This document shows positions 40,379 to 48,323 of a stretch of 64,000 bases of DNA, piece after piece. The notes below the pieces were generated by a model. That model saw only the letters and a list, made by a program, of their open reading frames with translations, was not told where the DNA came from and ran no database searches. Numbering within the stretch: position 1 is the first letter of the stretch; each line of letters opens with the position of its first letter. The stretch comes from Croceicoccus mobilis (lineage in GTDB: Bacteria > Pseudomonadota > Alphaproteobacteria > Sphingomonadales > Sphingomonadaceae): positions 248,001-312,000 of the forward strand of contig NZ_LYWZ01000025.1 of assembly GCF_001661965.1 (NCBI RefSeq). Direction: 5' to 3'. Position numbers and translations under genes: made by a program.

Positions 40379-40870
40379 ATGACCAAGTTCACTGCTCTGA
40401 AATTCACCGGGATTGCTGCCGTTGCCGCGATCGCCGCAACCGCGACCCCCGCATTTGCGCAGGATGCCCAGAACACGATGATGGATCCGCCTGCCGCGCC
40501 GGGTGCAATGGGCAGCGCGCAGGAAGTGCCGGCTCCGCCGTCGAGCGCGGCCCCCGATGCAGCGACCCCGGCTACGCCTGCCGATCCGGCCACTCCGGCG
40601 CAGCCCTCGATGGGCGCTGAAGCCGCCGCCACTGCCGTGACCGATACGGAACTGAAGAGTTTTGCCGAAGCCGCGATGGCGGTGCAGAAGATCCAGGCCG
40701 ACACGACCGTCGCTGCTGCCGACAAGCAGGCGAAGATGGCTGCAGAGGTGCAGTCCTCTGGCCTGACGGCGCAGCGTTTCAATGAGATCAGCACCAAGCT
40801 GCAAACCGATGCCGCGCTTCAAAAGCGGCTGCAGGTCGCCATGGCTGCCGAAATGCAGGCCGGCAGCTGA
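40379..40870 (+). CDS. Exported DUF4168-like protein
   Basis: 163 residues from ATG 40379 with GAGAGG upstream. A Sec signal ends TPAFAQ. A Pro/Ala-rich, low-complexity linker (about 35-80) precedes a helical domain (TDTELKSFAEAAMAVQKIQ and LTAQRFNEISTKLQTDAALQKRL) typical of DUF4168 proteins. The role is unknown; such proteins are usually periplasmic. The 285-bp interval upstream holds no gene. A strong hairpin terminator follows. Confidence 0.75.
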   Translation: MTKFTALKFTGIAAVAAIAATATPAFAQDAQNTMMDPPAAPGAMGSAQEVPAPPSSAAPDAATPATPADPATPAQPSMGAEAAATAVTDTELKSFAEAAMAVQKIQADTTVAAADKQAKMAAEVQSSGLTAQRFNEISTKLQTDAALQKRLQVAMAAEMQAGS

Positions 40871-40920
40871 CCGGGTCTGATCACGCAATAGCTCACGGGG
40901 CCAACTCCCCCGCAGAGCCG

Positions 40921-40956
40921 AGCGGGCGCCTTTCCTTTGCGGGGAGGGCGCCCGTT
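40921..40956. terminator. Bidirectional terminator between convergent genes
   Basis: AGCGGGCGCC (40921-40930) pairs with GGCGCCCGTT (40947-40956), with one G-T pair, across a loop rich in T on one side and A on the other strand. It lies between the DUF4168 and SnoaL-like lipoprotein genes, which converge. Confidence 0.6.
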
Positions 40957-40982
40957 CCCCTGTGGACCTTTGTCGGCCCCTG

Positions 40983-41603
40983 TCAGGCGGCGGGTTTTGC
41001 GGTGCCGGTTTCGGGTCGTGCCGCCGTTTCCGCCGTTTCCGCCGCTGCCGCCGCATCGGGCGGGGTGGTGGCGGAGGATGCAGCATCGGGCGCCTGTGCG
41101 GTGTTGGATTCGGACACGATTTTCCAAAGCCCGTCAGTCTGGCGCTGCCACACGGCCTGGTTGGTGGTGACCGAATGCACCGGCTCCTCGCCGATCATGC
41201 CGTCGAGCGTGATCTTCGACGTGGTGACCGCGAAATCGGCATTGACCGAAACCCAGGTGTTATAGGGCGTGATCTGCATGTCGACATCGTCGTCGCCCAG
41301 CATGGAGGCATACATGGCGCGGATCGCGGCAGGGTCGGTCAGCGGCGGTTCGCCGGGCATGATAATGGTGGCATCGGGCGCGTATACAGCAACGGCCCCG
41401 TCGACATCGCCCTTGTTCAGAGCCTCCACCTTTGCGCGCAGCGCGGCGTCAATGTCCTGCTTCGCGGCCTCGGGGGTGGGGGCTTCCTCCTTCGCGGGCT
41501 TCATCGCCTCGGGCATGTCGGGCGTCTTGTCGCAGGCCGCCAGCGCGGCAAAGGGCAGGACAAGCGCACCGGCCATGGCCAGGCGGCGGAAGGAGGAAGG
41601 CAT
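40983..41603 (-). CDS. Lipoprotein with SnoaL/DUF4440 (NTF2-like) domain
   Basis: 206 residues. The signal ends in a lipobox (ALAAC, about Cys24). Residues about 45-175 form an NTF2-like fold of the DUF4440 type: ALRAKVEALNKGDVDGAVAVYAPDATIIMPG, MYASMLGDD and WKIVSESN. The C-terminus is a low-complexity Ala/Thr/Pro tail. NTF2-like proteins may bind small ligands or be enzymes; the sequence does not say which. It follows otsA on the same strand with a 90-nt gap. Confidence 0.82.
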   Translation of the reverse strand: MPSSFRRLAMAGALVLPFAALAACDKTPDMPEAMKPAKEEAPTPEAAKQDIDAALRAKVEALNKGDVDGAVAVYAPDATIIMPGEPPLTDPAAIRAMYASMLGDDDVDMQITPYNTWVSVNADFAVTTSKITLDGMIGEEPVHSVTTNQAVWQRQTDGLWKIVSESNTAQAPDAASSATTPPDAAAAAETAETAARPETGTAKPAA

Positions 41604-41693
41604 CTGTTATCTCCACGGCGCGGCCAGCCGCCGGAATGCGGGCGCCGCTGATAAGGAAAGGCCTGAAAGCCCCGGACGTTCCCTAATGTGCGA

Positions 41694-43070
41694 TCAGCGG
41701 ATCGTCTCGGTCTCTTCGATCATATTCACGAACTTTTCGCGCCACCAGTGCACGTCTTCCTTCTCGACCCCTTCGCGCAGCGTCTGGAACCGGGCCTTAC
41801 GCTCTGCCAGCGGCATTTTCAGCGCAGTCTGGATGGCCTCGGCGACTTCCTCGGGAGCGTAGGGATTGACCAGCAGGGCGTCCTGCATCTGCGCGGCGGC
41901 GCCGGCAAAGCGCGAGAGGACGAGGACGCCGGGATCTTCCGGGTCCTGCGCGGCGATATATTCCTTGGCCACAAGGTTCATGCCGTCGCGCAGCGGGGTG
42001 ACGAGGCCGACGCGGGCGGCGCGGTAGAGGGCGGTCAGTTCCTCGCGCCGGTAGCCGCGGTTGACATAGCGGATCGGGGTCCAGTCGACCTCGGCGAACA
42101 TGCCGTTGATGCGGCCGGCCAGTTCGTTCAATTCCTCGCGAACGTGGCGATATTGCTCGACCTCTCCGCGCGATGGCGGCGCGACCTGGACAAGGACGAC
42201 GGAACGGTGGAGGTCGGGATAGGCGTTGAGCAGGTGCTCGAAACTGACGAGGCGTTCCTGCAGGCCTTTGGAATAGTCGAGCCTGTCGACGCCCACGATC
42301 ATGGTCAGCTGGCGCAGCGAAACGCGCATGCGTTCGGCCAGCTGGTGAGCAAGGTCGGTTTCGCTGCTGTCGATGAAGTTCTTGAAGTCGATGCCGATCG
42401 GGCAGACCACGGCGCGAAGGCGCTGACCGTCGACGGTGATGTAATCGCCATCAATCGTGCCGCCCAGCTCGTTTTCGCAATAATGGCGGAAGCTTTCGAG
42501 CCACTCGCCGGTCTGGAAGCCCACGACGTCATAGCCGAACATGGAGCGGACCAGCCGTTCATGATGCGGAAGCGAGACGAGCAGCCGGGTGGGCGGCCAC
42601 GGGGTGTGGAGGAAGAAGCCGATCTTGTTCTTGATGCCATGTTCGCGCAGCAGCGATGCCATCGGGATCAAGTGGTAATCGTTGATCCAGATCGTGTCCT
42701 CAGGCTCGATCATGACGTGCAGCGGCTCGGCGAAACGCTTGTTCACGCGTTCATAACCGGAACCGAAACTGCGGTTATATTTGGCAATGTCGATGCGGTA
42801 GTGGAACAGCGGCCAGAGTGTGCGATTGGCAAAGCCGTTGTAATATTCTTCGACATCCTGCGGTTCGAGATCGACAACGGCAGAGCGCACGCCATCGCTT
42901 TCCTCGAAGCTGACGGAACCGTTGAATTCCTCGACTTCGCGCCCGGACCAGCCGAACCAGAGGCCTCCGGATTCGCGCAGCGCCGCCTGCAGCGCCACGG
43001 CAAGCCCGCCCTGCGAGCCATCCGGGCTGGGCATGGATACGCGATTGGAAACGACAATCAGGCGGCTCAT
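41694..43070 (-). CDS. otsA: Trehalose-6-phosphate synthase
   Basis: 458 residues of the GT20 family: [27 protein letters not shown] at the N-terminus, [49 protein letters not shown] and the late [26 protein letters not shown]. It joins UDP-glucose and glucose-6-phosphate to trehalose-6-phosphate in the cytoplasm. It follows otsB with a 45-nt gap on the same strand, giving the full trehalose pathway for osmotic or stress protection. Confidence 0.97.
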   Translation of the reverse strand: MSRLIVVSNRVSMPSPDGSQGGLAVALQAALRESGGLWFGWSGREVEEFNGSVSFEESDGVRSAVVDLEPQDVEEYYNGFANRTLWPLFHYRIDIAKYNRSFGSGYERVNKRFAEPLHVMIEPEDTIWINDYHLIPMASLLREHGIKNKIGFFLHTPWPPTRLLVSLPHHERLVRSMFGYDVVGFQTGEWLESFRHYCENELGGTIDGDYITVDGQRLRAVVCPIGIDFKNFIDSSETDLAHQLAERMRVSLRQLTMIVGVDRLDYSKGLQERLVSFEHLLNAYPDLHRSVVLVQVAPPSRGEVEQYRHVREELNELAGRINGMFAEVDWTPIRYVNRGYRREELTALYRAARVGLVTPLRDGMNLVAKEYIAAQDPEDPGVLVLSRFAGAAAQMQDALLVNPYAPEEVAEAIQTALKMPLAERKARFQTLREGVEKEDVHWWREKFVNMIEETETIR

Positions 43071-43115
43071 TCTATTCCCCTGTATTCTTTTAAGGCCTCA
43101 ATGATCCAAGAGGCT

Positions 43116-43856
43116 TTAGTCCATGCGTTCCCTTAACGAGCGAGATAGCCAATCGTTCACGGCGGCGACACCGGCAAGGCGAAAAGTCGCGAGCGTTGGT
43201 CGCATTTCGCCAACCAAAACACCTGCGCCGCCATGCGCATCGACCGCGCGGAAACCGTCTTCATCGGTGACGTCATCCCCCAGGAAAACGGGTCGGTGGC
43301 CGGCAAAGGGGCCGTGGCCCAGCATTTCCGTGATGGCAGAGCCCTTATCGACGCCGGAAATGCGAAGCTCGACCATATCGTGTCCGCGCTGGACGTGAAG
43401 GCCATGATCATCGGCCATCTCCTGCGCCAGATCATGCGCAGCATCCCGCTCGCCCGGCGCGCGACGGTAATGCAGCGCGGCGCCCAGTGGCTTGTCCTCA
43501 AACAGCAGACCCTCGGCACGGGTGGCAAATTCGGTAAACCGCTCGCGCGCGCGATCGAGGCCAGCTGGGCGAGGGCGGTGCTGGCGTTCCCCGCCGGCAA
43601 GGCGCCATTCCGATCCATGGCTTCCGGCGGCAGCCAGTCCCGCCATGCCGAATTCATCCAGCACCTCGAGTGCCCTGCCGCTTACCAGCGCCAGACGGCC
43701 ATTCAGTCGGTCGGTCAATTCATGAAGCGTTGCGATGAGATCGTCTGGTACGGTGATCGCATCCGGGCGATCCGCCAGTTCGACCAGCGTGCCGTCGAAA
43801 TCGAGAAACAACGTGTCCGTAGCGAAATCGAGCAGCGGGGGTTCTGGCAATTGCAT
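43116..43856 (-). CDS. otsB: Trehalose-6-phosphate phosphatase
   Basis: 246 residues from ATG 43856, with AAGGAG five bases upstream; a longer start would add 19 residues without ribosome site. The HAD motif I is D19-F-D21-G-T (LFLDFDGTLVE), with motif II region LALVSGR, K in SGVDKGSAI and motif III FLGDDVTDEDGF. It dephosphorylates trehalose-6-phosphate made by OtsA, the gene immediately downstream. Confidence 0.95.
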   Translation of the reverse strand: MQLPEPPLLDFATDTLFLDFDGTLVELADRPDAITVPDDLIATLHELTDRLNGRLALVSGRALEVLDEFGMAGLAAAGSHGSEWRLAGGERQHRPRPAGLDRARERFTEFATRAEGLLFEDKPLGAALHYRRAPGERDAAHDLAQEMADDHGLHVQRGHDMVELRISGVDKGSAITEMLGHGPFAGHRPVFLGDDVTDEDGFRAVDAHGGAGVLVGEMRPTLATFRLAGVAAVNDWLSRSLRERMD

Positions 43857-43934
43857 ACTCACTCCTTGTGATGTGGCCGCTGGCCGCTTTGGGGTCAACC
43901 CTCGGTGCTGCAAACGCGAATAAAGTAGCGCCGG

Positions 43935-45179
43935 TCAGGGCTGCGAACCATCGCCTCTCAACCAGTTCAGCATGTCTGCATCCGCCTGCGCCTCGGCACG
44001 CAGCGTTCGATTAGCCAGAGTGGATAGCCAGCGTTGACCACGGCTCCATGCCCATGCGGGATAAGCCAGCCATCGTGTCGGATCTGACGCGCGCGTACCG
44101 GCGATGTCGGCCAGTTTTTGCGGTGTGGGGCTGAGCATGCGCGTAATTGCAGCCAATGGGCTGGAAGAGGAATTTCCGCTTGTCTCCAGCCGCCGGGCCA
44201 TGTCTCGGGCTTTGGCCTGCGACGGTGTGCGGAACATGGCGTCGATCGCGTGCGGCACATAAGGTGAAGCCGCATCTGTCTGGGGAAGAAAGTGGTCGGG
44301 AACGGCGATGTCGCCGCTTTCGCGCGCGATGGCAAGCAGCAGGGCGAGCGGACGGGCAAGCGATAAGCTGTCAGCCTCATGCAACAGGCGGTCCCGATCG
44401 AGGGACGGATCGGCCCATAGATGCCGGATGTCGGCAATCGTCAGCGGGCCGTTTTCAAAACAATTGTGCAGCGTTGCATGGACCGTGATATGCAGCAGGT
44501 TTGAAAGCGGGTCGGCCAGCCTTACGGCTGCGGATCCGACCGAGACTTCCTTCGCATTTTGCAACAGCAGTGCGGTCAATCCGCTGTCGCCTGCCCATTG
44601 GCGTGAAAAGACACGGTGATGGATCTCCACCGTGACCGCATGTTCGGGGCTGACAAGTTCGGGCATCTGGTGATACCGCTCGGGACCGTACTGGCCGGCC
44701 CATTCCGCTGTGGTAAACCCATGATCGCGAAGAAGATCGTAAGCCTCTTGTGCGCGCGAACGCGGAACGAGCACATCAATGTCGCGCAAGGGGCGCATGG
44801 CAGGCTGAGGATAGGCCGAAAAAGCGAGCGCCGAACCCTTGAGTGCGACATGACCGATATCAGCCGCGCTTAGCAACGCCGCCACCTGTCCCAGCACGAT
44901 CCGTTGACCCAGAGCGTAGAGAGTCTGCCTGCGGTAAAGATCTGTAATGCGGCGCCTGTTCGGTTCCGGAGCGGCAATGCCTTGTGCCACCATGTGGCGA
45001 TGCAGCAGACACGCTGTGCGGGTTCGCACCGCGATTGCCTCCAATGCATCCCAGCCAGCTTCATCAAGTGCGGTAAAGGTCTCATCCGGCTGCGCATTTC
45101 CTGCACAAATTCCCACCATCAGCCGCTCTGCGAAACCGTCACGTGGGGCGCTGTCATGGCAGCCTGCGGGGTTAGCCAT
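43935..45179 (-). CDS. Nucleotidyltransferase-family protein of the lasso cluster (N)
   Basis: 414 residues from ATG 45179, which overlaps the stop of the lactam synthetase gene (ATGGCTAA). The nucleotidyltransferase signature is visible: VALKGSALAFSAYPQPAMRPLRDIDVLVPRS, with D-x-D for metal binding, as in the large uncharacterised nucleotidyltransferase family (PF14907). The same gene type accompanies lasso-peptide synthetase and kinase genes in paeninodin-like clusters. Its substrate may be the phosphorylated or cyclised peptide (inference). It is the last gene of the operon; otsB lies 78 nt downstream. Confidence 0.82.
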   Translation of the reverse strand: MANPAGCHDSAPRDGFAERLMVGICAGNAQPDETFTALDEAGWDALEAIAVRTRTACLLHRHMVAQGIAAPEPNRRRITDLYRRQTLYALGQRIVLGQVAALLSAADIGHVALKGSALAFSAYPQPAMRPLRDIDVLVPRSRAQEAYDLLRDHGFTTAEWAGQYGPERYHQMPELVSPEHAVTVEIHHRVFSRQWAGDSGLTALLLQNAKEVSVGSAAVRLADPLSNLLHITVHATLHNCFENGPLTIADIRHLWADPSLDRDRLLHEADSLSLARPLALLLAIARESGDIAVPDHFLPQTDAASPYVPHAIDAMFRTPSQAKARDMARRLETSGNSSSSPLAAITRMLSPTPQKLADIAGTRASDPTRWLAYPAWAWSRGQRWLSTLANRTLRAEAQADADMLNWLRGDGSQP

Positions 45180-47130
45180 TGCGGCCACCGACATGCCTGA
45201 AAAACCGCGCAGCAATCAGCCCGCGCCCGACGGCTGAGTATATTCTCGGCCCCTCGCGTCCGCCGATGCTGTCCCTGCCGTCCCATTCCTCAAGCCATTT
45301 GCGAAGACGCGTAAGGTCTAGCATCGCGGAAAGATCCTCATCGTTTTCCAGCCGATCGATCTCTGCCAGCATTGCGGCTCGCTCGCCTGAAAAACGTATT
45401 GGCCAGTCCGAGTTTTGGATCCCGATCCGCCGGGCGGTGCGAACCTCTTCGGGGATCCGTCCGTGCAGCAATCGCCGCGCCAACCAGCGGGTCGTGCCAT
45501 TTCGCAGGAATTGATCGTCGGGAATTCCTGCGCACAGTTCGTATAACGGTCGAAAGCTTGTCGGATCGCGCATCGGAATGCCGTGCAGGAGCTCCATCGC
45601 CTGAATCGCATCGCCTCCCTCCGCCTCACTCATGGCTATAACCGCCTTTCGCCATTGGCGAGAGGATCGCGTTTCGAGAAAGAGCGGGTCATGGCCATCG
45701 CGGGCAGCTCGTTCGGCGACGCCCGATTTTGAAGCGCCGTCCCGATCAAGCGCGCACCAGCTGTCAAACGGATCCATCGCCGTACCGCGGCGATTGGCCC
45801 ATGCCTGGCGCCATCCCAGCGGTAGCTGGGGCATCAGCGCATGGCTTATGAACCGCCGCCATATGGGGCGATCACCGCCGAGTGCGGCCAGTTCGGCGAT
45901 GGCTTTTACTAACCGCCCCTCGCGCAGCCAGGTCGGCGGGCCGGTCCGTCCGTCATAGCTGAAGGAGCCATTCCCCGATGCGCCGGTCAGCATCACGTCA
46001 TGGCCCGATGCGGCTGCTCGCCTCAGCGTCTCGTGCCCCCAATGCATGTTGCTGCCGCCCATTGGGGCAGCCCCTGCCAGCAGAAAGAAATTGTCCTCCC
46101 TGTGCTGCAGGTCAAGCGCGCCGGTATCGACAAGCTCCAGATCAACGCGCCCGTGCATGGATGCAAAGGCCCTGGCGCCGTCGCGTTCGTCCCCTGTCGC
46201 GGCCGGCCAGTCGAGAGGTTCGTAACCCTTCTGCGGAACCCAGCAATAGGCTTTGAGCCGAGCCTCTTGCGCAATCGCGTCGAGCGCGAAGCTGCCGACA
46301 GCTTGCGAATCCAGCCCGCCCGATAGCTGAAGCGCGGGCGACCGAAATGGTGAGAGCATAGCCTCAGTGCCGCGTCGAAACGCCTCTTGCACTGCATCGA
46401 CATAATCCTCGTCACGGGGAAAGCGGACTTCCGGCAGGCGGTCGATGGACCAGTAATTTTCACGGTGGGTGCGGTCGGGCGTAATGTCCGCCAGTTCACC
46501 CGGCGCAATCCGCTCGATCCCGCGAAACCAGCTACGCCGCGCATCGCGGAAATTGAGGAACAGGGCGTCTTCGAGCTTCGTACGGTCGATTTCTTCGGCG
46601 GCGCCAGCGGCAAAGGCGACGCGCGGGGTGGAGGCGACAACCAGCAGACTGCCCTGTCGCCAGAGGTGCAGGGGAGGGGCCTGAATCGGCGAGCGGGCGA
46701 TGCGCACGCGCCTTTCCTCGGGGTAGTAGGCAATCGCGGCGTATTGTCCGTTGATCAGTCGATCGCACGCGTCGCCATGCTGGGCGAGAGCGGTGCCATA
46801 GATTGCGGCCTCATCGCTTTCCCGTGCGGCTTGCGTGATAGCCGTGGGCAATCGGTCAGTCTCGAACAAATCCCCGGCCAGAAGGATGATCGCACCATCA
46901 GGGCCCCGCGCTGCCTGCCATGGCCGCGATCGCGCCCCCAATCCCGTGGCTGGCGCGGCGCTAATTCGAGAGCGAGAGAACAGGAGCCCGCCCGGGGCTT
47001 TCATCGTGCTGACCGGCCCCCCCAGTCCGATGCCGAGGCTGTTGGCGACGCGCTCCTTAAGCCCATCTTGGTGGGCGCCGGGATCTCCTCCGGCCAGATC
47101 GATGACGGCGGCAATAAGCAGGGCACCCAT
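45172..47130 (-). CDS. Lasso peptide macrolactam synthetase (asparagine synthase-like, C)
   Basis: 652 residues. The N-terminal part is glutaminase-like without the nucleophile Cys2 of true asparagine synthetases (starts MGALLIAAVID), as in lasso C proteins. The ATP-pyrophosphatase loop is S270-G-G-L-D-S275 (LQLSGGLDSQAVGS), followed by the MLTGASGNGSFSYDG strand. C adenylates the Asp/Glu side chain of the core peptide and closes the macrolactam with the N-terminus. It sits directly after B2 (7-nt gap) and overlaps N. Confidence 0.92.
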   Translation of the reverse strand: MGALLIAAVIDLAGGDPGAHQDGLKERVANSLGIGLGGPVSTMKAPGGLLFSRSRISAAPATGLGARSRPWQAARGPDGAIILLAGDLFETDRLPTAITQAARESDEAAIYGTALAQHGDACDRLINGQYAAIAYYPEERRVRIARSPIQAPPLHLWRQGSLLVVASTPRVAFAAGAAEEIDRTKLEDALFLNFRDARRSWFRGIERIAPGELADITPDRTHRENYWSIDRLPEVRFPRDEDYVDAVQEAFRRGTEAMLSPFRSPALQLSGGLDSQAVGSFALDAIAQEARLKAYCWVPQKGYEPLDWPAATGDERDGARAFASMHGRVDLELVDTGALDLQHREDNFFLLAGAAPMGGSNMHWGHETLRRAAASGHDVMLTGASGNGSFSYDGRTGPPTWLREGRLVKAIAELAALGGDRPIWRRFISHALMPQLPLGWRQAWANRRGTAMDPFDSWCALDRDGASKSGVAERAARDGHDPLFLETRSSRQWRKAVIAMSEAEGGDAIQAMELLHGIPMRDPTSFRPLYELCAGIPDDQFLRNGTTRWLARRLLHGRIPEEVRTARRIGIQNSDWPIRFSGERAAMLAEIDRLENDEDLSAMLDLTRLRKWLEEWDGRDSIGGREGPRIYSAVGRGLIAARFFRHVGGRNG

Positions 47131-47137
47131 CGTCGTT

Positions 47138-47650
47138 TCAGTCCGTTGGATCAGCAGGGCGCGCCGGGCGAGACGTGAAGATGAGCATCGCGCGATAATC
47201 GTCGCGATCGCAATGGCCTATTACGATTTCCTCGCCATGCTCGACCCACGCATGCCATTCATCGCGGTTACCTTTCTCATGCGAACGCGCCACGATAAGG
47301 CGCGAGGCTATGGCTCGGCGGCGCAGCATCCATTGCAGCGCGATGGCGCGCGGAAGGCATTTCGTTTCCACCGGCAGTTTTTCCGCCGCCCGCTCGACAT
47401 GTCGGCCAAGACGGGCGGCATCACGCCATGCGGCGGTTTGCTGGTCGGTGGGAGAGGCAGCAGAAGAAATCGTGGCCCCCTCGATTTCTCCGAGTGTCCC
47501 ACGCCAGTGCTTCATCTGAACCCGGTTCACCAGGACACGTGCGAGCGGCAGCAGGGCCATGGCCTCAATCGTCAGCAGGCGGGGCGAAGCGATGCGCATC
47601 CTGAATGGCGTGTCATGCGTGTCGGATCGGATCAATGATTTTCGGATCAC
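47138..47650 (-). CDS. Lasso peptide leader peptidase (B2, transglutaminase-like)
   Basis: 170 residues from GTG 47650 (GAGG upstream); ATG 47599 is an alternative. The cysteine-protease triad of the Transglut_core3/McjB C-terminal family is present: C98 in KCLPRAIALQWMLRRR and H133 in WHAWVEHGEEIVIG. It removes the leader from the precursor so that C can cyclise the core. It is separated from B1 by 15 nt and from C by 7 nt, in the usual A-B1-B2-C order. Confidence 0.9.
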   Translation of the reverse strand: MIRKSLIRSDTHDTPFRMRIASPRLLTIEAMALLPLARVLVNRVQMKHWRGTLGEIEGATISSAASPTDQQTAAWRDAARLGRHVERAAEKLPVETKCLPRAIALQWMLRRRAIASRLIVARSHEKGNRDEWHAWVEHGEEIVIGHCDRDDYRAMLIFTSRPARPADPTD

Positions 47651-47665
47651 GAACCTCGTTCGCTC

Positions 47666-47950
47666 TTATTCGAGGCGGCCAAAGCCTGCCTTGGCCAGGC
47701 TCTCGGCAAAGCCTGCAACACTCTTGCGGGCATGCTCGGGATCGACTTCATATTCGTCACATAATTGCTCGGCGATCCGGTCGAGATCGGCTTCGTCGTC
47801 GAGAAGGGTCCAGATGCGCAGCCCGACATCCTTCAGCGCGAAAAACTTTCCCGTATCGACGTCGATCAGGACAAGTTCGTCATCGATGGCGCTGGATTCA
47901 TAACGTGCGGGGATTTTGATCAGGGTGCTTGGCATATCAAGGCGCACCAT
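47666..47950 (-). CDS. PqqD-like RiPP recognition element protein (lasso B1)
   Basis: 94 residues from ATG 47950; GTG 47959 and ATG 47935 are in-frame alternatives and none has an outstanding ribosome site. The sequence is a PqqD/RRE domain: LVLIDVDTGKFFALKDVGLRIWTLL, then the helical EQLCDEYEVDPEHARKSVAGF. RREs bind the leader of the precursor peptide and deliver it to the B2 protease. It lies 150 nt after the precursor gene behind a large stem-loop. Confidence 0.88.
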   Translation of the reverse strand: MVRLDMPSTLIKIPARYESSAIDDELVLIDVDTGKFFALKDVGLRIWTLLDDEADLDRIAEQLCDEYEVDPEHARKSVAGFAESLAKAGFGRLE

Positions 47951-48008
47951 GCCCTGCACGGTGATGCAGCGCCATAGTGGAAAATGCGGGTCACGCTCTT
48001 ATGTGGAG

Positions 48009-48064
48009 AACGCCCCAAACGCAGGCGAGCATGCCATCGGCAAGCAGCCACCTGCGGGGGCGTT
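48009..48064 (-). promoter_or_regulatory. Stem-loop between precursor and processing genes
   Basis: AACGCCCC (48009-48016) pairs with GGGGCGTT (48057-48064), and CGCAGG (48020-48025) with CCTGCG (48051-48056): a 14-bp stem with a 3-nt bulge and a 25-nt loop. A second small hairpin (GCCAAT-CGC-ATTGGC on the minus strand) precedes it. No T-tract follows, so it is more likely a partial terminator or RNA-stability element that keeps precursor mRNA above enzyme mRNA. Confidence 0.65.
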
Positions 48065-48100
48065 TCGGTCAATTAGCCAATGCGATTGGCGTAATGAAAA

Positions 48101-48241
48101 TCAGGACTTGCGCGAGAGGTTGTTCGACACGGAACCGTCGTCGAAATAATTGTTGCCCGATGCGACCGAAGAAAGATCGACGTCAAGCTGTTCGAGCTTC
48201 GGCTCGGTCCAGGCGTTCTTGTGCGCGGCGCGGGTGGTCAT
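48101..48241 (-). CDS. Lasso precursor peptide (A)
   Basis: 46 codons from ATG 48241 (AGGGA eight bases upstream) to TGA 48101. Leader: MTTRAAHKNA then W11-T-E-P14-K-L16-E-Q-L19-D-V, matching the YxxPxLxxL-type motif recognised by B1, with Trp for Tyr. Probable core A27-S46: ASGNNYFDDG followed by SVSNNLSRKS, with S25 in place of the usual Thr at -2, Ala1 as ring N-terminus and Asp8 or Asp9 as ring acceptor. The last residue is Ser, a candidate for phosphorylation by the neighbouring HPr-kinase-like enzyme. Alternative core starts at S28 or G29 are less consistent. It is located between K and B1. Confidence 0.85.
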   Translation of the reverse strand: MTTRAAHKNAWTEPKLEQLDVDLSSVASGNNYFDDGSVSNNLSRKS

Positions 48242-48279
48242 GCCGGAAGTCCCTTTGAGAATTGAATTTTCAATAATTG

Positions 48280-48308
48280 GTCATAGCTCCAGACCGTGAA
48301 ATTCGCAA
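48280..48308 (-). promoter_or_regulatory. Predicted promoter of the precursor gene
   Basis: On the minus strand TTGCGA (48308-48303), a 17-nt spacer and TATGAC (48285-48280) form a sigma70-like promoter that ends about 40 nt before the precursor ATG, in the gap after the kinase stop. This would give the precursor its own transcription start. A TTGAA-TT-TTCAA inverted repeat lies at 48263-48274. Confidence 0.45.
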
Positions 48309-48323
48309 CTGCACAATTGGTTC

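Noticed and set aside
43157-43657. Minus-strand frame inside otsB with alternative reading
   Set aside because: Different frame of the otsB gene; HAD motifs are in the other frame.
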